Below are positions 34,653 through 41,857 of a stretch of DNA of 64,000 nt, in pieces (the first letter of the stretch is position 1; the number at the start of each line of letters is the position of its first letter). The notes below the pieces were generated by a model. That model saw only the letters and a list, made by a program, of their open reading frames with translations, made no database searches and had not been told where the DNA came from. A program made the position numbers and the translations under genes. This DNA is from Betaproteobacteria bacterium HGW-Betaproteobacteria-16 (GTDB lineage Bacteria; Pseudomonadota; Gammaproteobacteria; Burkholderiales; Burkholderiaceae_C): NCBI GenBank assembly GCA_002840835.1, contig PHCQ01000012.1, positions 1 through 64,000 of the forward strand, read 5' to 3'.

Positions 34653-35276
34653 TTATGCGGCTCGGCGTACTTGGAGTTCGGGAAGCCGTGGCTGAGGGGT
34701 CTTCTTGGATCTGCACGGGTGAGCGTGTGCATCACAAACCGGACACCTCATGGCGTGTCCCTGTCGAGTGCTTATGAAGTTTGACCCACAGTTGTCGCAA
34801 CCAAGCACGTCAATCTCTGCCAAGGTGTAGCACCGGAAAACGAGTACAAATAGCTCGAACCCAACGTCTGCGCTCTCGACTGGTGTTCCTGTGTAGTTGA
34901 GGTATCGCTTGTAGACATAGACAAGCCTGTCAACGAGGTCTACACCGACGATATCGCCGCCAATAGCGCTCAAACCACCGTCGTCGCTGTTGAGCATCCA
35001 GCTGAGTAGCACTGATGCCATGTAGCGCTGCGATGGCTTGAGGCTCTTGACGTTGACCATTCCAAGAGGTGCTCCACGCGACAGCTTTCCTGATACGCCA
35101 TTTCGATCTCTCGCGCTTTGCATTTGCCCGCGCACGAACTCATCGCTTTCGCTCAAGTTCAGCAGACTTTTGACAAAAGAGGTCCTGGGGGAAAGGCAAG
35201 CCACTTCTTCGAACCGTGCGAGACCAACCGGATCGCCTATCCACTCGCAAAGCGTTTTGAGGGTCGAGTTGCGCAT
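34653..35276 (-). CDS. FlhC-like transcriptional activator (SetC/AcaC type)
   Basis: A 207-residue protein with the FlhC plan: a helical N-terminal half containing RGQMQSAR and a PSQRYMAS segment, then a zinc site CDNC-N15-CPVC near residues 160-185. FlhDC-like pairs (SetCD in SXT/R391, AcaCD in IncA/C) activate conjugation genes. It follows the FlhD-like gene by 5 nt and lies just upstream of the transfer operon carrying the 24-bp boxes. The ATG at 35276 is preferred; an earlier start at 35345 would overlap the FlhD-like gene. Confidence 0.75.
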   Translation of the reverse strand: MRNSTLKTLCEWIGDPVGLARFEEVACLSPRTSFVKSLLNLSESDEFVRGQMQSARDRNGVSGKLSRGAPLGMVNVKSLKPSQRYMASVLLSWMLNSDDGGLSAIGGDIVGVDLVDRLVYVYKRYLNYTGTPVESADVGFELFVLVFRCYTLAEIDVLGCDNCGSNFISTRQGHAMRCPVCDAHAHPCRSKKTPQPRLPELQVRRAA

Positions 35277-35281
35277 GATGG

Positions 35282-35854
35282 TCAGTACGCCCCGCGTCTT
35301 GAGTTGCAGATCGCAAGGTTCGTGCGCTGCGACCGTTGAAGCCACAGATTACGTCCCGCATGGAAGAAATACTGGGGGCGAACCGTCACTGCTCCAAGTC
35401 GCACTCCACGCCGTGATGCCCTCCTCAAGTCACTGATCGTCGCCCGACGCAGAGAGTCGATCAGACGGGTGGAAAGACCAAAAACGGCTTGAGCATGAAC
35501 CGGACTCTGCTTGCAGCTGCTCCAGCGGGTCAACAAGAGTGCCAGGTTCTCTTCGGCGATGACCGCATCCACTTCGTCCCGCTGGCGTGCCTGACCAGCA
35601 ATGTCGGTTGACTCAATGGCCTGCACCACGGTTTCATCCAGGTCAATGAACCCGAACAACGGAGCAAGGCAGTCGGCCGCGCGTTCGATCATTGTGGCCT
35701 CAAGCGAACGAACCTCATTGACGGTCTCCGAACACATCCCCCAGCGTGCGATTGCCGGGAAGAAGCGCGTCTCGTTCAACATCCGGCTGCGCGCGTCGAG
35801 CAACATGAGGTTTTCTTCGGCAATGTCACGATCGATGCTTACTTGCGCTGTCAC
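35282..35854 (-). CDS. FlhD-like transcriptional activator with duplicated FlhD motif
   Basis: A 190-residue protein. Residues about 95-165 match FlhD (IAEENLALLLTRW, then FGLSTRLIDSLRRATISDL). Residues 8-50 contain a second, weaker copy (IAEENLMLLDARSRML, ARWGMCSETVNEVRSLE). FlhD of enterobacteria has one copy in about 115 residues, so this looks like a tandem fusion. With the neighbouring FlhC-like protein it probably forms the transfer activator. A 360-bp regulatory region separates it from the divergent regulator at 36214. Confidence 0.68.
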   Translation of the reverse strand: MTAQVSIDRDIAEENLMLLDARSRMLNETRFFPAIARWGMCSETVNEVRSLEATMIERAADCLAPLFGFIDLDETVVQAIESTDIAGQARQRDEVDAVIAEENLALLLTRWSSCKQSPVHAQAVFGLSTRLIDSLRRATISDLRRASRRGVRLGAVTVRPQYFFHAGRNLWLQRSQRTNLAICNSRRGAY

Positions 35855-35962
35855 TTACAGGCTCCAGGGTTACGATTTGCGGCAGTAGCCAGCATTTGGT
35901 TGCTTCTTGTTGCAACAGTGTTGTGACGATATCAAGGAAGCATGTTTGCAGGTAGCTGCCTA

Positions 35963-35978
35963 CTGTCAGAAATGACAG
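35963..35978. promoter_or_regulatory. Palindromic operator in the divergent regulator region
   Basis: Perfect inverted repeat CTGTCA-GAAA-TGACAG between the flhD-like gene and the divergent DNA-binding regulator. It is the best operator candidate in the 359-bp gap 35855-36213. The gap also holds a TGTTGCAACA palindrome near 35907 and a partial transfer-box match at 35997-36020 with core GCAAAACAG but poor arms. Confidence 0.5.
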
Positions 35979-36213
35979 CGGACGGCGAACGCCGAGCAGG
36001 GTATGCAAAACAGGCGTGGCAGTGGCGAGTCGAAACCCCGCAGTGAGGGGCGGCAGAGATGGGACGGAGAAAACTTAGTTTTTGCATTCAGCGGCGCGCG
36101 AAGCTTCATAATCGGACGCGAATTGCGGCAAGCGGTGGGGATTTCGGTAGTGGTCGGATGGTCATCGGATCTAGTGAAAAAGACTTGGCTTAGGCCAATG
36201 TGGATGCTCAAAA

Positions 36214-36879
36214 ATGAATACAACCGCAGACTCTTTGTATGCTGAGCGCGCAGCGCGACGCTTAAAGAAGCTTCTGGATGAGCAGGGTTTCCCGTTGGAC
36301 ACACTGGGACGATCTGTTGCTCTGTCCCGTCTTCTTCTGATGTCCGAAGCCACAGCAATTCAGGTCATGTCAGGCAAAGTCCCGTGGGATTGGGACATGG
36401 TTCAGAAGGTCTGCAAATCCTTCGATAAGCAGCCCGGCTATTTGCTGGATGACGTTCCAGCCGAAGGAATGCCGTCTGACGTCCGAATTGTCACAAGCGT
36501 GGCGGGTGGGGAGGCCATCGTCTGGAGGATGCCTACCGGCTTCTATGGGACACCTGTGACCAAGTCGAGCGAGTTGCGTTACCTGGTTGACTCAACGCCG
36601 TCTGCAGACGGGGCCGCTATCTCACTACACGTCTTTGAGCAACGAGCAATCGGACGCGGCGATCTCACCATTGGGACCATATACGTCGTGGAGTCTGAAG
36701 AGGGTTACTCGCTCATGACCTTCACATCGGTGAAGGGTCAACTGGCATGTTTCTCCAGTCGGTCCGAGGCGAGCGAAGTACTAATTGCGATGTCGTCAAA
36801 TGACGAGCCAGGTGAGTACGCATCACTCCCGCGCGTCGCTGGTCAACTCCTCGGGAGCATCGGGCTAGCCCAAGGTTGA
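36214..36879 (+). CDS. Putative helix-turn-helix repressor with C-terminal S24/LexA-like region
   Basis: A 221-residue protein. Residues 10-80 are helical with a plausible HTH (DTLGRSVALSRLLLMSEATAI, then WDWDMVQKVCKSF). Residues 110-200 are beta-rich (GDLTIGTIYVVESEEGYSLMTF) and recall the C-terminal dimerisation domain of CI/LexA-type regulators, but I cannot identify a Ser-Lys dyad. It is transcribed divergently from the FlhDC-like activators across a 360-bp region with a clear palindrome, the arrangement of SetR/AcaR-like control of transfer. The repressor role is inference. Confidence 0.55.
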   Translation: MNTTADSLYAERAARRLKKLLDEQGFPLDTLGRSVALSRLLLMSEATAIQVMSGKVPWDWDMVQKVCKSFDKQPGYLLDDVPAEGMPSDVRIVTSVAGGEAIVWRMPTGFYGTPVTKSSELRYLVDSTPSADGAAISLHVFEQRAIGRGDLTIGTIYVVESEEGYSLMTFTSVKGQLACFSSRSEASEVLIAMSSNDEPGEYASLPRVAGQLLGSIGLAQG

Positions 36880-36882
36880 CAT

Positions 36883-36915
36883 TCACACCAAACGCACGAT
36901 GTGCGTCCGGTGTGA
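36883..36915. terminator. Convergent terminator hairpin
   Basis: Nested inverted repeats TCACACC/GGTGTGA (outer) and CGCAC/GTGCG (inner) lie exactly between the convergent regulator (stop 36879) and primase (stop 36918) genes. No long T run follows, so efficiency is uncertain. Confidence 0.6.
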
Positions 36916-36917
36916 TA

Positions 36918-37949
36918 TCAAGCGACCTGGACCAAGTCCACCATATCGGTCCCAACCTTTGCTGGTTGAAGGATCAATGAGCGGTATCCGTCCTTGCGAA
37001 GACTCGCGGCGACCTTCGCCGATGCCTCTTGTCCGGCTCGACGACCATTCTGGGCACGCGCGTCGCAGTCAGAGAAGATGAGCACTCTCTTCACCGCTCC
37101 TCGAAGATGCTCGGGCACCACGAAGTTGGCAAGAACGCCAGCACTGTGACATGGCCAAACAGGGATGCCTGGCCGCAACAGCATCGACGCCAACCCGGTT
37201 TCAATGCCCTCGCAAATTCCCAGCTCTCCATCGGTTGGATCACCCATCCGCAAAGCAAAGGAATTGCTGCCCACTCCCACATCCGTTTTCTTGGGGTTGG
37301 GAACGTCGGCCTTGTAACCGTCGGATGTGAGGAAGGTCTTGTGCAGTTGCACAAGCTCACCCTTTGGATCAAAACCTCTCACGACCATGGCCGGGTATCG
37401 ACCTCGCAGAGTTGGTCTTCCATCCACCGTCTCTGGAGGATCCCAGTATTCAAGCGCAGGATGGAAGTGAACTTCCTTCGGAACGCTCCGCAGCCCAGGT
37501 ACTCGCCGTGAGAGATAGAGCGCTACAGGATCTCCCGATTGAACGGGTCGTGACGCAGACCAAATAGCTTGCATCTTCCCCACTCGGCGAAGCACCAGCT
37601 CGGGTGAGAGCGCCCCGATTTCACGATCCATTTTCGGTCGTTCCAAATACCGCGGCTGCTCACCTCTGGGTGCGATATTGAAGTATTCGCGTACATGGTT
37701 CGCCGCCTCCTGAAACGAGGCGTATCCCATGTGGCGCATCAAAAGGTCAAACCCACTGCGATAGCGGCCTTCCGTGCAATTTCGGCAGACATAGCGTCCG
37801 CCATTGCCTTTATGAAATTGATACCGGTCTTTGCCCCCGCAGTAGGGGCATGGACCGCTGCGTCCCGTCAAGTAGGACTGATCCATACCAGCCGCAGCCA
37901 GGATTTCTGGCCAGCGTCCGTATGCTAAATCTTCTGCATTGGGAGACAT
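36918..37949 (-). CDS. DnaG-type plasmid primase (zinc ribbon plus TOPRIM)
   Basis: A 343-residue primase. An N-terminal zinc ribbon (CPYCGG at about 34-39 and CRNC at about 56-59) is followed by a linker and a TOPRIM domain (about 235-330) with ICEGIETGLA (acidic residue of motif I) and FSDCDARAQNGRRAG (DxD-like motif). It would make RNA primers for plasmid or transferred strands. GGAGG precedes the ATG. Its leader contains an attenuator-like terminator. Confidence 0.85.
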   Translation of the reverse strand: MSPNAEDLAYGRWPEILAAAGMDQSYLTGRSGPCPYCGGKDRYQFHKGNGGRYVCRNCTEGRYRSGFDLLMRHMGYASFQEAANHVREYFNIAPRGEQPRYLERPKMDREIGALSPELVLRRVGKMQAIWSASRPVQSGDPVALYLSRRVPGLRSVPKEVHFHPALEYWDPPETVDGRPTLRGRYPAMVVRGFDPKGELVQLHKTFLTSDGYKADVPNPKKTDVGVGSNSFALRMGDPTDGELGICEGIETGLASMLLRPGIPVWPCHSAGVLANFVVPEHLRGAVKRVLIFSDCDARAQNGRRAGQEASAKVAASLRKDGYRSLILQPAKVGTDMVDLVQVA

Positions 37950-38072
37950 ATGCCCTCCTGTGTAAAAAGAGGGCCGCCCAGTCAGGACGGCCCGACTGGG
38001 TTAAATGAAAGGACTGAAAAGGCTCAGCTGCCAGACAGCTCTTTGTGTAGAGCTGAACATGAAAAGATTATC
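37950..38072 (-). promoter_or_regulatory. Attenuator-type leader of the primase gene (L2)
   Basis: Minus-strand leader. A -10 like GATAAT lies at 38067-38072. Then come hairpin AGCTCT/AGAGCT (38037-38054), an overlapping small hairpin with GCTG loop (38033-38042), GGC-AGCTGA-GCC, and CAGTCCTTTCA. The last part is an intrinsic terminator GGGCCG/CGGCCC (37971-37993) followed by TCTTTTT only 14 nt before the start codon. A competing hairpin CCCAGTC/GACTGGG (37977-38000) would disrupt it. Confidence 0.65.
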
Positions 38073-38100
38073 AGCCATTTTTGTGGATTCGAAGGAGATC

Positions 38101-38164
38101 AGTTTCTGAAGCGGTGTACCGAGACGCACCGCTTTAGAAACTGCCCCGCATTGCGGGGGCAGTT
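38101..38164 (-). terminator. Terminator and overlapping long hairpin after the VWA gene
   Basis: 38139-38164 is a GC-rich hairpin (AACTGCCCC/GGGGCAGTT, one bulge) followed on the minus strand by TTTCT, 8 nt after the VWA stop. 38101-38142 is a second hairpin of 15 bp (AGTTTCT plus AAGCGGTG arms) that shares AGAAACT with the first, so both cannot form fully together. Confidence 0.7.
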
Positions 38165-38171
38165 GGCTTAC

Positions 38172-40550
38172 CTACGCTGCGAGGCGCTGGGCAAGATCCT
38201 TTTTGAAGAGAGCTTCAAGCTCTCGCGGAAGGTCGGCAACCGTCTGCACTTTGACGAAGCTGGCGAAGTGATCCTCCACACAGGCCTCATCACCAATGCC
38301 AATGCCGATGACTTCGACGTTTTGCTGCGCTGCAAGCTCCAGCGCTTCGTTCAACACCGGGATGTCGCCCAGGTTCGGCTCACCATCCGTGATGACAAAA
38401 ACAAAGCGCTTCTCGCACCGAACCTCAAGAATTCGCTCCAGGCGCCATGCAAGTGCACGACCTGTGGGCGTCCCACCACTGGCCCGCACGGCTTCGATCT
38501 CCGATCTTGCCGTTGCGATGGGTTGCTTGAAACGCAGGAGTTCCTTGACCGACGCGCTTTCACCAGGGAAGGCGTCGATCGATGTTTGAACTCCGCTGAC
38601 ACGCTGGAAAGCCAACGCAAGCGCGTAGGTAACCTGTGCTGCCATTTCGATGTCGTCTGACATCGACGCAGATGCGTCAAGCAGGATGGAAACCGCACAG
38701 TCGATGCCGTGTACGGGCGCCTTTTTGCGAAACACATCCATGTCTCCGAGGCGTCGCATTCTCCAAAGTCGGGTTGCATCTACCCTTGGGCCACTGGATC
38801 TCAGCCGCGCGATGCGCCGGCGTCGGTCCTGCAGCTCCCTCAATAGGACACTTACCAGGCGAGCCGGTACGTTGGGTAGAAGATTGTGGTCAGCGTCTTC
38901 ACCGGGTTGAGAGAGACCGCCTCCAGCGCCATCCCCGATCGCACCGACAAGATCGACTGCATCATCGCAAGCTGACTCTTGATCAACGCTATCCACCTCG
39001 CCCACAGCAAAGAGGCTATCCACCGAACACTGAGGATCGTTCAGAGCCTCAGCAATGGCTTGGATGAACGTGTCATTGGCACCAGAGGCACTCTCCTCAA
39101 CGTCCACAGATGCATCCATTGGTCGAGCGCACGGAAATCCGCGCATTGCAGCCAGTGCTTGACTCAGAAAGTCAACGCTCAGCGGTGAATATTCCGCTTC
39201 GGTCGATGTTCCTGATCCGCCATGAGCGGGCTCATTGTGCTCCCCGCCATTCTGCTCACATGTACCCGGCTGTGGCGATCCGCCATCGTCCGTTGCTTGA
39301 GGGCTGCCTGCTGTGTCAGCAGGGTCTTCCCCAGCGTCAGTCCCAGCCTTTGACTCACCGCCTGGCGAAGCTTGGTCATTGGTCTCATGTTCACCAGCGT
39401 CAGGATCACCCCCGGCTTCACCAGTCCCTTCCTGGTTCGAAGATACAGGGTCACGACTGTTCTGAATGCCGTCTTCCAGCTGTGAGCTTTCTGATGCATC
39501 CTGCTGGTCGCCTCCTTCAGCCGTATCTGGTGAAGTGCAATCCTGTGGTGCGGGATCAAGTCCACCGTCATCAGCAACCTGCTCATCGCCCTGCCCTTCG
39601 CAAGCACATTGCTGATCCGAATGCTCAGAACCTTCAGGGCTATCGCTTTCGACCTCCTGATCTGCAGCAGGATGGGCTTCTTGCTCGTCGCCTGTTTCGT
39701 CCTCCTCGGTAGATTCAGCGTCCTGTGGTTCGTTCAGCTCGGTTTCAGGCAAGTCCAGGGGTCCCTCACCGCTACCGTCTTGACTCGGAGCTTCCGACTC
39801 TGGTTGAGGGTGAGAATCGCTTTGGCCCCCATCTCCTTCACCTTCGGAGTCATCGGTGCCTTGTTCAGGCCCCTCACTTCCATGCTCTTGGCCATGGCTC
39901 TCCAGGTTGGGCTGCTCAGGGACAGTACGCAAAGCTTGGTAGATGCTTTCCCCAAGCGCAACAGCAGACGCGGTATCGGCCACACCAGCTGATTGAGCCG
40001 CGAGGTCCAATGCCCCCTTGAGTGCGTCGACATCGAACCGTACTTCGGCGAGGCACCTGTGCCTTTCGATGAATGGAGCGCTTTCCGGATGAGAAGCCAG
40101 CTGCGAATTTGCAGTGGCCCACACAGCCATCTGCGCCGCCATTTCAGCACTCTTATCGAAAGTTGCCGGGTTGGCCTCAAGCTGCCTCATGGCCACACCA
40201 AAGGCCTTGGCGAAAACAGCCGGAGAGCCAAGGTATTGCGACTTCAGAGCATCCTTCACCCTCACGTCCTCCACTATCGCAGCGAAGGTCGAGTGCTCGG
40301 GCTGAACGCCCGCGAAAACCGCCGCGTCCGAGTGGGCCATTTTGGAAACTTCCCGCAACGCCATCGCCAAGATCAGCGCGTATTCGTCGGGGTGATCTCC
40401 CTGTGGTTTCGGGAGGTAGATTGTTCCGCCGTCCGAGAAGGCGGCCGCATCCGCCTGGGATACCCAGTGAATGCGACCAGCTTCTCCTAGGCAGAGCTGA
40501 ACAACGCCTTCAATCGTTCTCACGATTTGGCGAGTATTGCTCTGTTCCAT
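38172..40550 (-). CDS. CobT-like VWA-domain protein
   Basis: A 792-residue protein. Residues 1-215 are a helical metalloprotease-like or CobT N-terminal region, 215-460 a highly acidic low-complexity linker, and 590-790 a von Willebrand A domain with a MIDAS-type site (DASASMS, TPTGRA, TDGEPN). The plan matches CobT of aerobic cobaltochelatase and the plasmid/phage CobT-like proteins that pair with MoxR/CobS ATPases; such an ATPase is encoded at 47497. No CobN is present, so cobalt insertion itself is unlikely. It follows the DUF3150 gene by 8 nt. Confidence 0.75.
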   Translation of the reverse strand: MEQSNTRQIVRTIEGVVQLCLGEAGRIHWVSQADAAAFSDGGTIYLPKPQGDHPDEYALILAMALREVSKMAHSDAAVFAGVQPEHSTFAAIVEDVRVKDALKSQYLGSPAVFAKAFGVAMRQLEANPATFDKSAEMAAQMAVWATANSQLASHPESAPFIERHRCLAEVRFDVDALKGALDLAAQSAGVADTASAVALGESIYQALRTVPEQPNLESHGQEHGSEGPEQGTDDSEGEGDGGQSDSHPQPESEAPSQDGSGEGPLDLPETELNEPQDAESTEEDETGDEQEAHPAADQEVESDSPEGSEHSDQQCACEGQGDEQVADDGGLDPAPQDCTSPDTAEGGDQQDASESSQLEDGIQNSRDPVSSNQEGTGEAGGDPDAGEHETNDQASPGGESKAGTDAGEDPADTAGSPQATDDGGSPQPGTCEQNGGEHNEPAHGGSGTSTEAEYSPLSVDFLSQALAAMRGFPCARPMDASVDVEESASGANDTFIQAIAEALNDPQCSVDSLFAVGEVDSVDQESACDDAVDLVGAIGDGAGGGLSQPGEDADHNLLPNVPARLVSVLLRELQDRRRRIARLRSSGPRVDATRLWRMRRLGDMDVFRKKAPVHGIDCAVSILLDASASMSDDIEMAAQVTYALALAFQRVSGVQTSIDAFPGESASVKELLRFKQPIATARSEIEAVRASGGTPTGRALAWRLERILEVRCEKRFVFVITDGEPNLGDIPVLNEALELAAQQNVEVIGIGIGDEACVEDHFASFVKVQTVADLPRELEALFKKDLAQRLAA

Positions 40551-40558
40551 TGTTTCTT

Positions 40559-41644
40559 TCAGAAGAATGCAGCGAGGTTGTCGAGCATGGAGTCATGCTG
40601 ATTTGTCGTTGCGTTGATGGGTGTGGTCATTGGCTGAGCCACTGCGTCCAGGTCGAAACCCTCTGCGGCCATTTCGGATGACACCACTGTCCCTGCCTCG
40701 CGCTTGACGCTTGCAGGACCAGGAGCCACTGTGAAGATTTCCTCGAAATCCTTGCCCTCGGCAGCAAGAACCGCCATTTGGGCAGCTTGTGCAGGCGACG
40801 AAAGCATCCGGGCCAGCGACCAAACCTTGATGAGGTTCGGGCCGTCGATGCGCCCCACGGTAGGAAGCGTGTCGAGCAGTTCAGAAATCACCGATGCCAA
40901 CGGACCAATCGAAGGGTCGAGGAACTGGAAGTTCTTCAGCTTTTCAGCCGCACGCTTGAGGGGACCCAGAGTCTTCGGCGTGACGTGCTCTCGCTTCTTG
41001 GTTACACCGGTCGCTGGGTCGGTGCCCATCAGATAGTCCGCCATCAGCACATTGGCTTCAGCGGCTACCTCGGTGAGCAGTTCACCCTTGAGGCCCTTCA
41101 TCTGCTCATCGAAGCGCTCATTGAGCTCCGGCTGCAGGTCATCGGCAGGTGCCGAGATGCGGTAAGGGTGAAAGTCGAAAGACAGCCGTCCAGCAACATG
41201 GGAGGCGCTGGGGATGTTTCCGAACAAGTGTGTCCACCCAGGATTCTCCAAGGTGTGCTTGAGCTTCCACGCTTCCACCCTTGCGTCATACCCTTTCAGG
41301 AATGCCGCTTCGAGGGCAAGAAACTCCGCTTGGTAGCCCACAAGCTCTTTGTGAACTGCTTCAAACAAATGGTCAGGAACGCCGATGGCTCCGAGGATGG
41401 GCAGTCCGGCGCGCTTGAGAGCGCGTTCGGCTTTGCCTTTGACCTTCTGAAATTTCTTGATGTCGTCTGGGTCACAGATTTTCACTGAGCCCAGGTTGGC
41501 AAGTTCTTTCTCAGGCAGTTTGCGAAATTCAGGATTCGCGTGAATCAGGTCGGTCTTCTCCAAATGGCGACGACCGCTCCAGATGTGAACGTCCAGCATG
41601 ACGCACACGAGTCCCGTGGCGTCCTTTTTTGCGAGTTCGGTCAT
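40559..41644 (-). CDS. DUF3150 family protein
   Basis: A 361-residue soluble helical protein matching my memory of DUF3150, a family of unknown function found beside MoxR ATPases and VWA proteins on plasmids and phages. The N terminus (LVCVMLDVHIWSGRRHL) and the middle KGKAERALKRAGLPILGAIGVP are typical. The ATG at 41644 is used because the leader terminator lies just upstream and would otherwise be translated. It is the first gene of an operon with the VWA gene. Confidence 0.7.
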   Translation of the reverse strand: MTELAKKDATGLVCVMLDVHIWSGRRHLEKTDLIHANPEFRKLPEKELANLGSVKICDPDDIKKFQKVKGKAERALKRAGLPILGAIGVPDHLFEAVHKELVGYQAEFLALEAAFLKGYDARVEAWKLKHTLENPGWTHLFGNIPSASHVAGRLSFDFHPYRISAPADDLQPELNERFDEQMKGLKGELLTEVAAEANVLMADYLMGTDPATGVTKKREHVTPKTLGPLKRAAEKLKNFQFLDPSIGPLASVISELLDTLPTVGRIDGPNLIKVWSLARMLSSPAQAAQMAVLAAEGKDFEEIFTVAPGPASVKREAGTVVSSEMAAEGFDLDAVAQPMTTPINATTNQHDSMLDNLAAFF

Positions 41645-41760
41645 GGTTGCTTGCTCCAAAAAAATAAGGAGCAAGCCCCACAGGGAGCTTGCCCCGTGGG
41701 TAATTGAAAGGCTGAGTTTCCGGAGGTCCGGCAGGTACATCAGCTACCTGTTCATGGCAA
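41645..41760 (-). promoter_or_regulatory. Attenuator-type leader of the DUF3150-VWA operon (L3)
   Basis: Minus strand order: hairpin GGTA-GCTGATG-TACC, hairpin CCGG-ACCT-CCGG, AAACTCAGCCTTTCA, then terminator GCAAGC/GCTTGC (41671-41692) followed by TCCTTA and seven T, ending about 13 nt before the ATG. The hairpin CCCAC/GTGGG (41677-41700) competes with the terminator. The first 42 nt are nearly repeated at 178-221. Confidence 0.75.
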
Positions 41761-41776
41761 GCCACGAAATTGCTTA

Positions 41777-41795
41777 CGTAGTGTATTGCACTACG
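41777..41795. promoter_or_regulatory. 19-bp palindrome, candidate operator
   Basis: Perfect inverted repeat CGTAGTG-TATTG-CACTACG, about 30 nt upstream of leader L3 and downstream of the nrdJ terminator, i.e. where the promoter of the DUF3150 operon should be. Confidence 0.55.
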
Positions 41796-41816
41796 GAAAG
41801 AATCTCTGAAAAAGAA

Positions 41817-41844
41817 AAGGCGAAGGGATCTCTCCCCTCACCTT
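41817..41844 (-). terminator. Terminator after nrdJ
   Basis: On the minus strand an 11-bp stem (AAGG...GGGG with CCCTTCGCCTT, two G-U pairs) and 6-nt loop is followed by TTCTTTTT. It lies 14 nt after the nrdJ stop. Confidence 0.85.
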
Positions 41845-41857
41845 CTCCAGCTGCGAT

